The translations under genes and the position numbers were made by a program. The notes under the pieces are model-generated. The model worked only from the letters and a program-made list of their open reading frames with translations, did no database searches and was not told where the DNA came from. A stretch of 64,000 bases of DNA from Pseudomonas sp. S35 (lineage in GTDB: Bacteria > Pseudomonadota > Gammaproteobacteria > Pseudomonadales > Pseudomonadaceae): contig NZ_CP019431.1 in assembly GCF_009866765.1 (NCBI RefSeq), forward strand, positions 6,282,001 to 6,346,000. The letters run 5' to 3'. How positions within the stretch are numbered: the first letter of the stretch is position 1; each line of letters opens with the position of its first letter. Shown here one piece after another: positions 8,532 through 17,229 of the stretch.

Positions 8532-9674
8532 ATGAGCCAACAGCCCTTTCTGCCGTTCTCCAAACCCACCATCGATGAAGCCACTATTTCGGCGGTAGGC
8601 GATGTGCTTCGCTCGGGCTGGATCACCAGCGGGCCAAAAGTGCAGGCGTTCGAGGCGCAGTTGTCTGAGTACTTTGGCGGCCGGCCAGTGCGCACGTTCA
8701 ACTCGGGCACCTGCACCATGGAGATTGCCTTGCGCATCGCCGGAATCGGGCCAGGGGATGAAGTGATCACTACGCCAATCTCCTGGGTGGCCACCGCCAA
8801 TGTGATTCTGGAGGTGGGCGCCACACCGGTGTTCGCCGATATCGACCCGGCCACCCGCAACATCGATCTGGCGCAGGTGGAAGCCGCAATCACCCCGCGT
8901 ACCAAGGCGATCATCCCGGTCTATCTGGCTGGCCTGCCGCTGGACATGCCAATGCTTTACGCACTGGCCAACAAGTACAACCTGCGGATCATCGAAGACG
9001 CCGCGCAAGCGCTGGGCTCCAGCTGGGATGGCGAGCGTATTGGTGCCACGGGGGACTTCGTATCGTTCAGCTTCCAGGCCAACAAGAACATCACCTCCTC
9101 CGAGGGCGGCTGCCTGGTGTTGAACAACACCGAGGAAGCACGCCTGGCAGAAAAATACCGTCTGCAGGGCGTCACCCGTACCGGCTTCGACGGCCTGGAT
9201 GTGGATGTGCTGGGCGGCAAGTTCAACATGACCGACATCGCTGCCGCCATCGGCCTGGGGCAGTTTGCCCATATCGAGAAGATCACCGCCCATCGCCAGC
9301 ATCTGGCGCGGCATTACTTCAAGTGTTTCGGCAGTGACTTTGAAGAGCAGTACGGCGCGCAACTGCCACCTGCCGACTTCGAAAACAGCAACTGGCACCT
9401 GTTTCAACTGGTGCTGCCGGAGCGTCAGGACGGCTTGCCAGCCCGCGCGACCTTCATGGAGCAGATGCAGGCTCATGGCGTTGGCATTGGCTATCACTAC
9501 CCGCCGATTCATCTGCTGAGCCTTTATCGGGCACAGGGGTTCAAGGAAGGCATGTTCCCGGTGGCGGAAAAGGTTGGGCGTTTGATCGTGTCGTTGCCGA
9601 TGTTTACGGCGATGACAGAGGCAGATGTCGAGCGTTCGGTGGCGGCGGTTAAAGCGGTATTGAAAGCAGGCTGA
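8532..9674 (+). CDS. DegT/DnrJ/EryC1 (ArnB-like) PLP sugar aminotransferase
   Basis: A 380-residue PLP-dependent aminotransferase of the sugar-aminotransferase family. Characteristic segments: LRSGWITSGPKVQAFE (residues 27-41), NSGTCTMEIAL, PISWVATANVI, IIEDAAQALGSS (Asp156 contacts the PLP ring nitrogen) and FSFQANKNITSSEGG with Schiff-base Lys185. The closest family I recognise by eye is ArnB, which makes UDP-4-amino-4-deoxy-L-arabinose for lipid A modification, but no other arn gene is in the neighbourhood. The substrate is therefore unknown. It sits alone between a terminator and a REPIN, where some pseudomonads have gcvP. The ribosome site is weak. Confidence 0.85.
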   Translation: MSQQPFLPFSKPTIDEATISAVGDVLRSGWITSGPKVQAFEAQLSEYFGGRPVRTFNSGTCTMEIALRIAGIGPGDEVITTPISWVATANVILEVGATPVFADIDPATRNIDLAQVEAAITPRTKAIIPVYLAGLPLDMPMLYALANKYNLRIIEDAAQALGSSWDGERIGATGDFVSFSFQANKNITSSEGGCLVLNNTEEARLAEKYRLQGVTRTGFDGLDVDVLGGKFNMTDIAAAIGLGQFAHIEKITAHRQHLARHYFKCFGSDFEEQYGAQLPPADFENSNWHLFQLVLPERQDGLPARATFMEQMQAHGVGIGYHYPPIHLLSLYRAQGFKEGMFPVAEKVGRLIVSLPMFTAMTEADVERSVAAVKAVLKAG

Positions 9675-9697
9675 TCACTTACGGCAGGTGCAAATAA

Positions 9698-9790
9698 ATG
9701 TGGGAGGGTCTTGCTCCCGATTGCGGTGGGTCAGCCAATAATAAGCAGACTGACACTCCATCATCGGGAGCAAGCCCCCTCCCACATTGG
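9698..9790. repeat. REPIN, GGGGGCTTGC type
   Basis: Outer arms TGTGGGAGGGTCTTGCTCCC and its near-inverse ending CCCCCTCCCACATTGG enclose a loop containing GTGGGTCAGCCAATAATAAG and ACTGACACTCC. The element lies between convergent genes (aminotransferase and gcvH). The loop sequence is shared with the REPINs at 13116, 25371 and 45994. Confidence 0.9.
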
Positions 9791-9798
9791 CCTTACGC

Positions 9799-10182
9799 TT
9801 ACTCGCCGATAGCGGCTTTGTAGCCAGCGGCATCCAGCAGTTTTTCCAGATCAGACGGGTTGCTTGGCTTGAGCTTGAAGATCCAAGCGCCGTACGGGTC
9901 GGAGTTCAACAGTTCGGGGCTGCCATCCAGTTCCTCGTTGACTGCAATCACTTCGCCTGCAACCGGGGAGTAGATATCCGAAGCGGCCTTGACCGACTCC
10001 ACCACACCTGCCTGATCAGTCGCGCCAAACTGAGCCCCTACTTCGGCCAACTCAACAAACACCACGTCCCCCAACGCTTGCTGGGCATGGTCGGAGATCC
10101 CGACGGTCACCGTACCGTCAGCTTCCAGACGGGCCCATTCATGACTCTCGGCAAAACGCAGGTCGGCCGGGATATTGCTCAT
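9799..10182 (-). CDS. gcvH: Glycine cleavage system H protein
   Basis: A 127-residue lipoyl carrier protein that shuttles the aminomethyl group between P, T and L proteins. The lipoylation motif [15 protein letters not shown] places the modified lysine at Lys65; the N-terminal [20 protein letters not shown] is the standard H-protein strand pair. Length is normal. It lies 51 bases downstream of gcvT on the same strand. gcvP does not follow: a REPIN and an opposite-strand aminotransferase come next. Confidence 0.97.
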   Translation of the reverse strand: MSNIPADLRFAESHEWARLEADGTVTVGISDHAQQALGDVVFVELAEVGAQFGATDQAGVVESVKAASDIYSPVAGEVIAVNEELDGSPELLNSDPYGAWIFKLKPSNPSDLEKLLDAAGYKAAIGE

Positions 10183-10233
10183 AGTCTGTGTCCTCAGAAG
10201 TAGTGTCAGCGGCCATCGGCCTGCCGGAAATAG

Positions 10234-11316
10234 TTAGATCAAGGTTTTGCCATGGCGCACGAAGGTCGGTTTGACCACTCGAACCGGGTACCACTTGCCG
10301 CGGATTTCCACTTCGGCCCGATCGGCTGTCGCCGTCGGTACACGCGCCAGGGCAATGGATTTGCTCAGCGTAGGAGAGAAACTACCACTGGTGATCTCCC
10401 CTTCGCCAACATTGGCGATACGAACCACTTGATGAGCGCGTAAAACCCCACGTTCTTCCAGTACCAACCCGACCAGTTTGAACTGCACACCGGCGGCCAG
10501 TTCGGCTTCCAGCGCCGTGCGGCCGATGAAGTCGCGCTCGGCAGGTTCCCAGGCGATGCTCCAGGCCATGTTGGCCGCCAAGGGCGAAACGTCCTGATGG
10601 ATATCCTGGCCGTACAGGTTCATGCCAGCTTCCAAACGCAGGGTGTCCCGTGCGCCGAGGCCGATGGGTGAAATACCCGCCCCCACCAGATCGTTGAAAA
10701 AACCGGGCGCCTGATCGGCGGGCAGGACAATTTCCAAGCCATCTTCACCGGTGTAACCCGTGCGGGCGATAAACCAATCGCCATCGGCCTGGCCTTCAAA
10801 AGGCTTGAGCTGGTGGATCAGGGTGCCGCGCGACTGGGTGACCAACTCGGCAATCTTCTGCCGCGCATGGGGGCCTTGGATGGCGAGCATGGCCAACTCG
10901 GGGCGCTCATGCAGTTGCACGCGGTAGCTGCCCAGTTGCGCCTGCATCCAGGCCATGTCCTGGTCACGGGTGGCGGCGTTGACTACCAGCCGGTACCCGG
11001 CTTCGGTGCGATAGACAATCATGTCGTCCACCACGCCGCCACGCTCGTTGAGCATGGCGCTGTACAACGCACGGCCACAGCCCTGCAAACGTTCGACGTC
11101 ATTGGCCAACAAGTGCTGGAGCCATTCCTTGGCCTGGGAGCCGGTGACATCGATCACGGTCATATGAGATACATCGAACACCCCGCAGTCGCGTCGCACC
11201 TGATGGTGTTCTTCAACTTGCGAGCCGTAGTGCAAAGGCATATCCCAACCGCCAAAATCGACCATTTTCGCGCCGAGGGCGAGATGCAGGTCATACAGAG
11301 GCGTACGCTGTCCCAT
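10234..11316 (-). CDS. gcvT: Glycine cleavage system T protein (aminomethyltransferase)
   Basis: Transfers the methylene group of H-protein-bound aminomethyl to tetrahydrofolate, releasing ammonia. The 360 residues open with [29 protein letters not shown], the typical folate-binding N-terminus. They include the conserved FDVSHM and the catalytic Asp in [13 protein letters not shown], and end in the GcvT-C barrel ([21 protein letters not shown]). Full length. It is the first gene of a gcvT-gcvH pair. A leader of about 155 bases precedes it; I saw no tandem glycine riboswitch in it. Confidence 0.96.
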   Translation of the reverse strand: MGQRTPLYDLHLALGAKMVDFGGWDMPLHYGSQVEEHHQVRRDCGVFDVSHMTVIDVTGSQAKEWLQHLLANDVERLQGCGRALYSAMLNERGGVVDDMIVYRTEAGYRLVVNAATRDQDMAWMQAQLGSYRVQLHERPELAMLAIQGPHARQKIAELVTQSRGTLIHQLKPFEGQADGDWFIARTGYTGEDGLEIVLPADQAPGFFNDLVGAGISPIGLGARDTLRLEAGMNLYGQDIHQDVSPLAANMAWSIAWEPAERDFIGRTALEAELAAGVQFKLVGLVLEERGVLRAHQVVRIANVGEGEITSGSFSPTLSKSIALARVPTATADRAEVEIRGKWYPVRVVKPTFVRHGKTLI

Positions 11317-11443
11317 GGGTTTCTCCTTCCGGGCTTGGCGAAGGTGCGCAGCATTGCTGTTCGCGCTGAGCGCCTTGGATTACAAGGCCTGCAGCCACGC
11401 ACAGCGACTCGATCCGAAGGATGGAGCGCACCGAATGCCGCGC

Positions 11444-11449
11444 ATTGTA
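11444..11449 (-). promoter_or_regulatory. Candidate -10 box for gcvT-gcvH
   Basis: On the minus strand the sequence reads GGCTACAATGCG, a good TACAAT hexamer about 130 bases upstream of the gcvT start. No convincing -35 box lies at the proper distance, so this is a weak call. Confidence 0.35.
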
Positions 11450-11472
11450 GCCGCAAGCCGTAGGACTGGCAC

Positions 11473-13071
11473 CTAGCCGATTGGTCGGGCGGAACGTCGA
11501 ATCAGCCCGATGACCGGCAACAGCCCCACCAACACCAGTGTCAAGGCTGGCAACGAGGCCCGTGCCCATTCACCTTCGCTGGTCATTTCAAAGATGCGTA
11601 CCGCCAGGGTGTCCCAGCCAAATGGGCGCATCAGCAGGGTGGCGGGCATTTCCTTGAGCACATCGACGAACACCAACAAGGCTGCACTCAAGGTGCCGGG
11701 AAGCAAAAGCGGCAGATACACCTTGCAAAACAGTCGCGGGCCACTCACGCCAAGGCTACGCGCCGCTTCGGGCAACGACGGGCGAATGCGTGCCAGGCTG
11801 TTTTCCAGCGGCCCATAAGCCACCGCCAGAAAACGCACCAGATAGGCCAGCACCAGCGCCGACAGGCTGCCCAGCAGCAACGGTTTGCCGGCAAGCGGCA
11901 CTACCAGCTCCCGGTCCAGGTAGCTGAACGCCAACATGATCGACACCGCCAGCACCGAACCCGGCAACGCATAGCCAACATTGGCCAGGCTGATACCGGA
12001 GCGAATCGCCCGGGTCGGCGCCAGGCGGTTGGCGAAGGCCAGTACCAGCGCCACGCTGACCGTGATCAGCGCCGCGATACCACCGAGGTAGAGGGTGTGG
12101 ACGATCAGCCCCGAATAGCGCTCATCCAGGTCGAACCGGCCGCGCTGCCAGAACCAGGCAATCAACTGCAACAGCGGAATCACAAAGGCGCACGCAAATA
12201 CTAAGCCGCACCACGTACTGGCGGCTGCCGCCTTGAACCCGCGCAAGTGGTACAGCGCCTTGCCCCGAGGCCGCTCATTACTGGGTCGGCTCGCGCCACG
12301 GGCACGCCGCTCGCCGTACAGCACCAGCATCACTACCAGCAGTAACAGGCTGGCCAGTTGGGCGGCGCTGGAAAGACTGAAAAAGCCGTACCAGGTCTTA
12401 TAGATCGCGGTAGTGAAGGTATCGAAGTTGAACACCGAGACCGCACCGAAATCCGCCAGGGTTTCCATCAGCGCCAACGCCACACCCGCACCGATCGCCG
12501 GTCGTGCCATCGGCAGCGCCACACGCCAGAACGCTTGCCACGGCGATTGCCCGAGCACTCGCGCAGCTTCCATCAGGCCTTTGCCCTGCGCCAGGAATGC
12601 AGTACGCGCCAGCAGGTAGACGTAAGGGTAGAACACCAGCACCAATACGATGATCACACCACTGGTGGAGCGCACACGAGGCAGGCGCAGACCGCTGCCG
12701 AAACACTCCCGCAGCAGCGTCTGCACCGGGCCGGCGAAATCCAGCAGGCCGACAAACACGAAGGCCAACACATAGGCAGGGATGGCGAAGGGCAGCATCA
12801 ACGCCCAGTCGAGCCAACGCCGTCCGGGGAACTCGCAAAGGCTGGTCAGCCAGGCCAGGCTGACGCCCAACAGGGTCACGCCGACGCCGACGCCCAGCAC
12901 CAGTGTCAGGGTATTGCCCAGCAGGCGGGGCATCTGGGTGTCCCAGAGGTGGGACCAGATCTGCTGGTCGATGCTTTGCCAGGACAGCAACAGCACGCTC
13001 AGCGGCAGCAGCACCAAGGCGGCGGCGCTGAAGACCGGCAGGTACCAGCGGCGTTGGGCGGGATGGGCCAA
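11473..13071 (-). CDS. Ferric iron ABC transporter permease, two fused domains (FbpB type)
   Basis: A 532-residue inner-membrane permease of the FbpB/AfuB/SfuB family made of two BPD-transporter domains in tandem. Each has the EAA loop that docks the ATPase: EAARVLGQSPWQAFWRVALP around residue 190 and EAARSLGVSGPRLFCKVYLP around 445. About twelve hydrophobic segments are visible. The binding protein gene is upstream on the same strand, separated by a 165-base spacer carrying a REPIN. No ATP-binding subunit is encoded nearby, so the ATPase must come from elsewhere. Ferric iron as substrate follows from the binding protein. Confidence 0.9.
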   Translation of the reverse strand: MAHPAQRRWYLPVFSAAALVLLPLSVLLLSWQSIDQQIWSHLWDTQMPRLLGNTLTLVLGVGVGVTLLGVSLAWLTSLCEFPGRRWLDWALMLPFAIPAYVLAFVFVGLLDFAGPVQTLLRECFGSGLRLPRVRSTSGVIIVLVLVFYPYVYLLARTAFLAQGKGLMEAARVLGQSPWQAFWRVALPMARPAIGAGVALALMETLADFGAVSVFNFDTFTTAIYKTWYGFFSLSSAAQLASLLLLVVMLVLYGERRARGASRPSNERPRGKALYHLRGFKAAAASTWCGLVFACAFVIPLLQLIAWFWQRGRFDLDERYSGLIVHTLYLGGIAALITVSVALVLAFANRLAPTRAIRSGISLANVGYALPGSVLAVSIMLAFSYLDRELVVPLAGKPLLLGSLSALVLAYLVRFLAVAYGPLENSLARIRPSLPEAARSLGVSGPRLFCKVYLPLLLPGTLSAALLVFVDVLKEMPATLLMRPFGWDTLAVRIFEMTSEGEWARASLPALTLVLVGLLPVIGLIRRSARPIG

Positions 13072-13115
13072 AGGTTAGTTCTCGTTAGATGAATAACTTG
13101 AAAACACCACATGCC

Positions 13116-13210
13116 AATGTGAGAGGGGGCTTGCCCCCGATAGCAGTGGACCAGTCAATGATGAGTAGACTGACACTCCGCCATCGGGGGCAAGCCCCCT
13201 CCCACATTTG
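13116..13210. repeat. REPIN inside the ferric ABC transporter operon
   Basis: Arms AGAGGGGGCTTGCCCCCGAT and ATCGGGGGCAAGCCCCCTCC surround a loop with CAGTGGACCAGTCAATGATG and GACTGACACTCC. Unlike most REPINs in the window it lies between two codirectional genes, after the binding protein and before the permease. It may therefore stabilise the upstream part of the transcript or reduce permease expression. Confidence 0.92.
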
Positions 13211-13236
13211 GATCTGCAGCGTCCTACAAATTGTAC

Positions 13237-14241
13237 TTAGTTCCAGCCCGCACGATCCATCAAACGAATCGCCTCAGCCTGACGCTTGCCCGCCACTTCC
13301 ACCGGCAAGGTGTCAGCCACGAACTTGCCCCAGGTCGCGACTTCAGCCGACGGCGGCACCGCCGGGTTGGCCGGGAATTCCTGGTTCACATCGGCAAAAA
13401 TCTTCTGCGCTTCTGGCGTGGTCATCCACTCCACCAGCGCCTTGGCGGCTTGCGGGTGTGGCGCGTGCTTGGTCAAGCCGATGCCCGACAGGTTCACATG
13501 CACGCCACGGTCGCCCTGGTTCGGCCAGAACAACTTCACCGCCAGGTCTGGCTTCTGCTTGTGCAGGCGGCCGTAGTAGTAGGTGTTGACGATGCCCACG
13601 TCGCACTGCCCGGCGTTGATCGCTTCCAGCACCGCGATGTCATCGGAGAACACGTCGGTGGACAGGTTATTCACCCAGCCCTTGACGATTTCTTCGGTTT
13701 TGGCCGCGCCGTGGGTTTCGATCAGGGTGGCGGTCAGCGACTGGTTGTAGACCTTTTTCGCGGTGCGCAGGCACAGGCGGCCTTCCCACTGCTTGTCGGC
13801 CAACGCTTCGTAAGTGGTCAGGTCACCCGGTTTTACCCGGTCGGTGGAATAGGCGATGGTCCGCGCGCGCAGGCTCAAGCCGGTCCAGGCGTGGGCGGAT
13901 GAGCGGTATTGCAGGGGGATGTTCTTGTCGATCACAGGTGAGGTGAACGGTTGCAGAATGCCCATTTGCTCGGCCTGCCAAAGGTTGCCGGCATCCACGG
14001 TGAGCAGCAGGTCGGCGGTGGCGTTTTCGCCCTCGGCCTTGATGCGCTGCATCAGCGGGGCTTCCTTGTCGGTGATGAACTTCACCTGCACGCCAGTCTT
14101 TTTGGTGTAGGCGTCAAACACCGGCTTGATCAGTTCGTCAATGCGCGAGGAGTAGACCACCACTTCGTCGGCGGCCTGCACGGTGGTGCTGCCGATCAGG
14201 GTAAGTGCCAGGGCAGTCAGGAGGCGCTTGGGTGCCAACAT
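13237..14241 (-). CDS. Ferric iron ABC transporter, periplasmic binding protein (FbpA type)
   Basis: A 334-residue class of periplasmic ferric-binding protein. A Sec signal peptide ([23 protein letters not shown]) is cut before [10 protein letters not shown], the typical FbpA mature start. The ferric-ligand tyrosines are in VNTYYYGRL (Tyr221-223), and the hinge strand DVGIVN precedes them. Length is normal. It is the first gene of an operon with the fused permease. An inverted repeat upstream (14255-14277) could be an operator, but does not match a good Fur box. Other metals or phosphonates are less likely given the tyrosine cluster. Confidence 0.9.
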   Translation of the reverse strand: MLAPKRLLTALALTLIGSTTVQAADEVVVYSSRIDELIKPVFDAYTKKTGVQVKFITDKEAPLMQRIKAEGENATADLLLTVDAGNLWQAEQMGILQPFTSPVIDKNIPLQYRSSAHAWTGLSLRARTIAYSTDRVKPGDLTTYEALADKQWEGRLCLRTAKKVYNQSLTATLIETHGAAKTEEIVKGWVNNLSTDVFSDDIAVLEAINAGQCDVGIVNTYYYGRLHKQKPDLAVKLFWPNQGDRGVHVNLSGIGLTKHAPHPQAAKALVEWMTTPEAQKIFADVNQEFPANPAVPPSAEVATWGKFVADTLPVEVAGKRQAEAIRLMDRAGWN

Positions 14242-14254
14242 GGGGGCGGTCTCT

Positions 14255-14277
14255 CATTTGCAAAGTGAGCGCAAATG
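14255..14277. promoter_or_regulatory. Inverted repeat upstream of the ferric-binding protein gene
   Basis: Perfect 7-base arms CATTTGC and GCAAATG are separated by nine bases, 14 bases before the start codon. A further related CAAATG motif follows at 14289-14294 (as CATTTG). Position and symmetry suggest an operator; similarity to the Fur consensus is poor. Confidence 0.35.
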
Positions 14278-14293
14278 ATAGGGACTCACATTT

Positions 14294-14318
14294 GGTAACG
14301 CTCGGCGGAGGCGTTACC
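14294..14318. repeat. Perfect inverted repeat downstream of ubiI
   Basis: GGTAACGC and GCGTTACC form an 8-base-pair stem with a nine-base loop, 19 bases beyond the ubiI stop codon. There is no T-tract on either side, so it may protect the transcript end or be Rho-dependent rather than an intrinsic terminator. Confidence 0.5.
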
Positions 14319-14336
14319 AGATGTTGCACAAAAGCC

Positions 14337-15560
14337 TCAGGGTTTAGCGAGTTCTGGCAAATCGCCCGTTAAGCCCAAGGCCTGGCGCACAAACACCGCC
14401 TTGGCTTCCGGCATCTGGTCGACCATCTTCAGCCCGGCATTGCGCAACCAGCGCAACGGCAGCTGATCGGCCTGGAACAACCGCTCAAAACCTTCCATCG
14501 CCGCCATCAGGGCCAGGTTGTGCGGCATGCGTCGACGTTCGTAACGGCTCAGCACTTTCACATCCGCCAGACGCTCACCGCGCTCGGTGGCCGCCAACAA
14601 CACATCGGCCAGTACCGCCGCATCGAGGAAACCCAGATTCACGCCCTGCCCGGCCAGCGGGTGGATCACGTGGGCCGCATCGCCGATCAACGCCAGGCCC
14701 TCGGCCACGTAGCGTTTGGCATGACGCTGACGCAACGGTACGCACACCCGTGGATCAGCGCTGACCACAGTGCCAAGGCGCCCTTCAAACGCGCGTTCCA
14801 GCTCACGACAGAAACGTTCGTCATCCAAGGCCATCAGTCGTTCGGACTCAGCCGGCGTGGTCGACCAGACGATCGAACACCAGTCCTCCTGCCCGTCACG
14901 CACCAACGGCAAAAACGCCAGCGGGCCGGTGTCGGTAAAGCGTTGCCACGCCGTGCGCTGGTGCGGCTGGCTGCTGCGTACGCTGGTGACGATGGCGTTG
15001 TGCAGGTAATCCCATTCACGGGTGGCGGTACCGGTCAGGCGGCGCACAGCAGAGTTGGCACCGTCGGCGGCGACCACCAGCGGCGCGCGCAGGGTGCGGC
15101 CATCGGCCAGGGTCAGCAGCCAGTCATCGCCGGAACGGCGCATCTGTTCCAGGCGCGCATTGGCCAGCAGGCCCAGGTCGCAGTCGTGCAGGCGATCGAG
15201 CAAGGCATCCTGCACCACGCGGTTTTCGACGATGTGCCCGAGCACGTCGGCGTGCACGCTGGCTGCCGAGAAGTGGATCTGCCCAGTGCCGCTGCCGTCC
15301 CACACTTGCATCTCGCCATAGGGGCTGGCGCGGCGCGAGACAATGCCATCCCACACGCCCAGGCGCTCCAAAATGCGCTGGCTGGCAGCCGACAAGGCGC
15401 TCACGCGGGGCTCGAAAGCCGCATCATGCTCGAACGGCTTGACGCTCAGCGGGCTGCCGTCGAGCAACAGCACCTGCAGGCCACTGCCCTGCAACGCCAG
15501 CGCCAGGGCGCTTCCGACCATTCCGGCCCCGACAATCAGCACATCTGCGCGCATGTCCAT
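14337..15560 (-). CDS. ubiI: Ubiquinone biosynthesis FAD-dependent hydroxylase (UbiI/VisC type)
   Basis: A 407-residue class A flavin monooxygenase that hydroxylates a ring position of the prenylated benzenoid intermediate in ubiquinone synthesis. The dinucleotide-binding GAGMVG follows the first strand (residues 11-16); VVAADGANSAVRR is the DG motif; GDAAHVIHPLAGQGVNLGFLDA, around residue 293, is the second FAD motif. It is the last gene of the ygfB-pepP-ubiH-DUF4442-ubiI group, starting three bases after the preceding stop. UbiI and UbiF are hard to separate by eye; the operon position favours UbiI/VisC. Confidence 0.9.
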   Translation of the reverse strand: MDMRADVLIVGAGMVGSALALALQGSGLQVLLLDGSPLSVKPFEHDAAFEPRVSALSAASQRILERLGVWDGIVSRRASPYGEMQVWDGSGTGQIHFSAASVHADVLGHIVENRVVQDALLDRLHDCDLGLLANARLEQMRRSGDDWLLTLADGRTLRAPLVVAADGANSAVRRLTGTATREWDYLHNAIVTSVRSSQPHQRTAWQRFTDTGPLAFLPLVRDGQEDWCSIVWSTTPAESERLMALDDERFCRELERAFEGRLGTVVSADPRVCVPLRQRHAKRYVAEGLALIGDAAHVIHPLAGQGVNLGFLDAAVLADVLLAATERGERLADVKVLSRYERRRMPHNLALMAAMEGFERLFQADQLPLRWLRNAGLKMVDQMPEAKAVFVRQALGLTGDLPELAKP

Positions 15561-15563
15561 GCT

Positions 15564-16049
15564 TTAAGCCTGTCTCGCTGGCGGCTTGCGCCGCACGTAA
15601 AGGGTTTTGTCGACCCGCGCCACCAGGGTGCCGGAGCCGTCATGAATCTCGACCTTGAGGTGGGGCAGGTATTTCTCGCCGCCTTCGGTCTGGCGACGCA
15701 CCTCGTCGAGCAAGGCCTCGTCGATGAAGAATTCGGCATACACCGGGCCTTTGCCCGGCGAAATAAAGTCGATGCTCGCGGCCTTGTCCCAGACGATGTA
15801 GTCGCGCCCCAGGTTCTCCATCAGCATCAGCATGTAGAACGGGTCGACCATCGAATACAGGCTGCCGCCGAACTGCGTGCCCACGTAATTACGGTTGTAC
15901 CAGCCCAGGCCCATGCGCACTTTGACGTGGCGAAAATCCGCGCTCATGTGCTGCACGCTGACGCCCGCGCCCAGGTACGGCGGATACAGCGTCATGACCC
16001 AACGCAGCAAACGCGCCTTGCCCAACCGCGCCACCAGCCACTTACGCAT
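15564..16049 (-). CDS. DUF4442 hot-dog-fold (thioesterase-like) protein
   Basis: A 161-residue protein with the hot-dog pattern of the YiiD/DUF4442 family: MSADFRHVKVRMGLGWYNRNYVGTQFGG, then SMVDPFYMLMLMENLG in the central helix, and strands AEFFIDEALLDEVRR and LVARVDKTLYVRRK. The start at 16049 (MRKWLVARLGKARLL) overlaps the ubiH stop by eight bases, indicating translational coupling. The enclosing frame runs further upstream but only through ubiH. Hot-dog proteins of this kind often hydrolyse or bind acyl-CoA; no substrate is known. Its place between two ubiquinone hydroxylases suggests an accessory role in quinone synthesis or lipid supply. Confidence 0.82.
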   Translation of the reverse strand: MRKWLVARLGKARLLRWVMTLYPPYLGAGVSVQHMSADFRHVKVRMGLGWYNRNYVGTQFGGSLYSMVDPFYMLMLMENLGRDYIVWDKAASIDFISPGKGPVYAEFFIDEALLDEVRRQTEGGEKYLPHLKVEIHDGSGTLVARVDKTLYVRRKPPARQA

Positions 16050-17229
16050 CGGGACGCGTGCCCAGGCCCATGGCCTGACGGGCGAACCAGCGCTTGGCCG
16101 GCGGCAGCAGATCCAGGCCCAGCAGCCCCATATTGCGGCCAAATGCGACCAACGGTTGTGCACTGCCAAACAGCCGCGTGACCTGATCGGAGAAGCCCAC
16201 GGTCAACTTCTGATCCAGGCGCTGGCGCTCGCGGTAGGCTTGCAAGGTCGCCAGGTCGCCCGGTATCGCCGGCCCGGCCAGCAAGGCCTCGGCCAGGGCA
16301 TGTGCATCGCGCAGGGACAGGTTGAAGCCCTGCCCGGCAATCGGGTGCAGGCTGTGGGCGGCGTTGCCGAGGATCGCCAGGTGGGAACGCACCTGCTCTT
16401 CGGCTTCCACCAGGGTCAGCGGATACAGATGGCGCGCACCGACTTGCTTCAAGGTGCCCAGGCGATAGCCGAACACGCCCTGCAATTCACTCAGGAAACT
16501 GCGCTCGTCAAGCGCGGCCAGGCGTTGCGCATCCATGCCGATGCGCGTCCAGACCAGCGCGCAGCGGTTGTCCGGCAGCGGCAGCAAGGCCATCGGCCCC
16601 TCGTCGGTGAAGCGCTCGAAGGCTTCGCCGTTGTGAGCTTCGCTGGGTGTGATGTTGGCAATCAACGCGCTCTGGTTGTACGGACGGGTCTTCACGCCGA
16701 TGCCCAATTGCTCGCGCAAGCCTGAGCGGCCGCCATCGGCGAGCACGGCGAGGTCGCATTCGAGCACGGTTTCATCGTTGAGGGTCAGGCGATAGCCGTC
16801 GGGCAGCGGCTCCATGCGGGTGACTTCCGCCGGGCAGCGCCAACTGACTACGTCTTTGTCCAAGCCTTGCCACAGGCATTGGCCGAGCCAGGCGTTTTCC
16901 ACCACGTAGCCAAGGGCCGGCACGCCCTCCTCCATAGCGGACAAACGTGCGGTGGAGAAACGCCCACGGTCGGACACGTGGATCTGCTTGATCGGTTCGG
17001 CGCGACGGGAGATGTCCTGCCAGATGCCCAGGCGCTGGTAAATCTGACGCGCACCAAACGACAGCGCCGATGAGCGCGCATCGTAGCTTGGCTGGTAGCT
17101 GTCGCCCGGTGCAAAGGGTTCGATCAACACGATCTTCCAGCCCCGCGCCTTGGCCCCGGCCTGCAACGCCAGCGCCAGGCTGGCGCCTACCAAGCCGCCA
17201 CCGATAATCGCCAGGCTGACCCGGCTCAT
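16042..17229 (-). CDS. ubiH: 2-octaprenyl-6-methoxyphenyl hydroxylase
   Basis: A 395-residue flavin monooxygenase of ubiquinone synthesis, paralogous to ubiI in the same operon. FAD motifs: LAIIGGGLVGASLALAL at the N-terminus, VLADGGRSGLRE in the middle and GNAAHSLHPIAGQGFNLSLRDAHAL at about 284. The Asn in place of Asp in GNAAH is characteristic of UbiH and separates it from the UbiI paralogue. The start (MSRVSLAI) overlaps the pepP stop by four bases (ATGA), so it is translationally coupled to pepP. Confidence 0.93.
   Translation of the reverse strand: MSRVSLAIIGGGLVGASLALALQAGAKARGWKIVLIEPFAPGDSYQPSYDARSSALSFGARQIYQRLGIWQDISRRAEPIKQIHVSDRGRFSTARLSAMEEGVPALGYVVENAWLGQCLWQGLDKDVVSWRCPAEVTRMEPLPDGYRLTLNDETVLECDLAVLADGGRSGLREQLGIGVKTRPYNQSALIANITPSEAHNGEAFERFTDEGPMALLPLPDNRCALVWTRIGMDAQRLAALDERSFLSELQGVFGYRLGTLKQVGARHLYPLTLVEAEEQVRSHLAILGNAAHSLHPIAGQGFNLSLRDAHALAEALLAGPAIPGDLATLQAYRERQRLDQKLTVGFSDQVTRLFGSAQPLVAFGRNMGLLGLDLLPPAKRWFARQAMGLGTRPDA

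Noticed and set aside
8454..9512. 352-codon minus-strand frame opposite the aminotransferase
   Set aside because: Shadow of the aminotransferase; amino-acid content not protein-like.
11317..11472. Glycine riboswitch upstream of gcvT
   Set aside because: The leader lacks the two aptamer-like conserved cores; only a short stem around GATCCGAAGGATG-type sequence is visible.
14255..14277. Fur box in front of fbpA
   Set aside because: Symmetry and position fit an operator but the sequence has too few matches to the GATAATGAT-type Fur consensus.
14294..14318. Intrinsic terminator between ubiI and fbpA
   Set aside because: The stem is perfect but no T-tract follows on either strand, so it is listed only as an inverted repeat.
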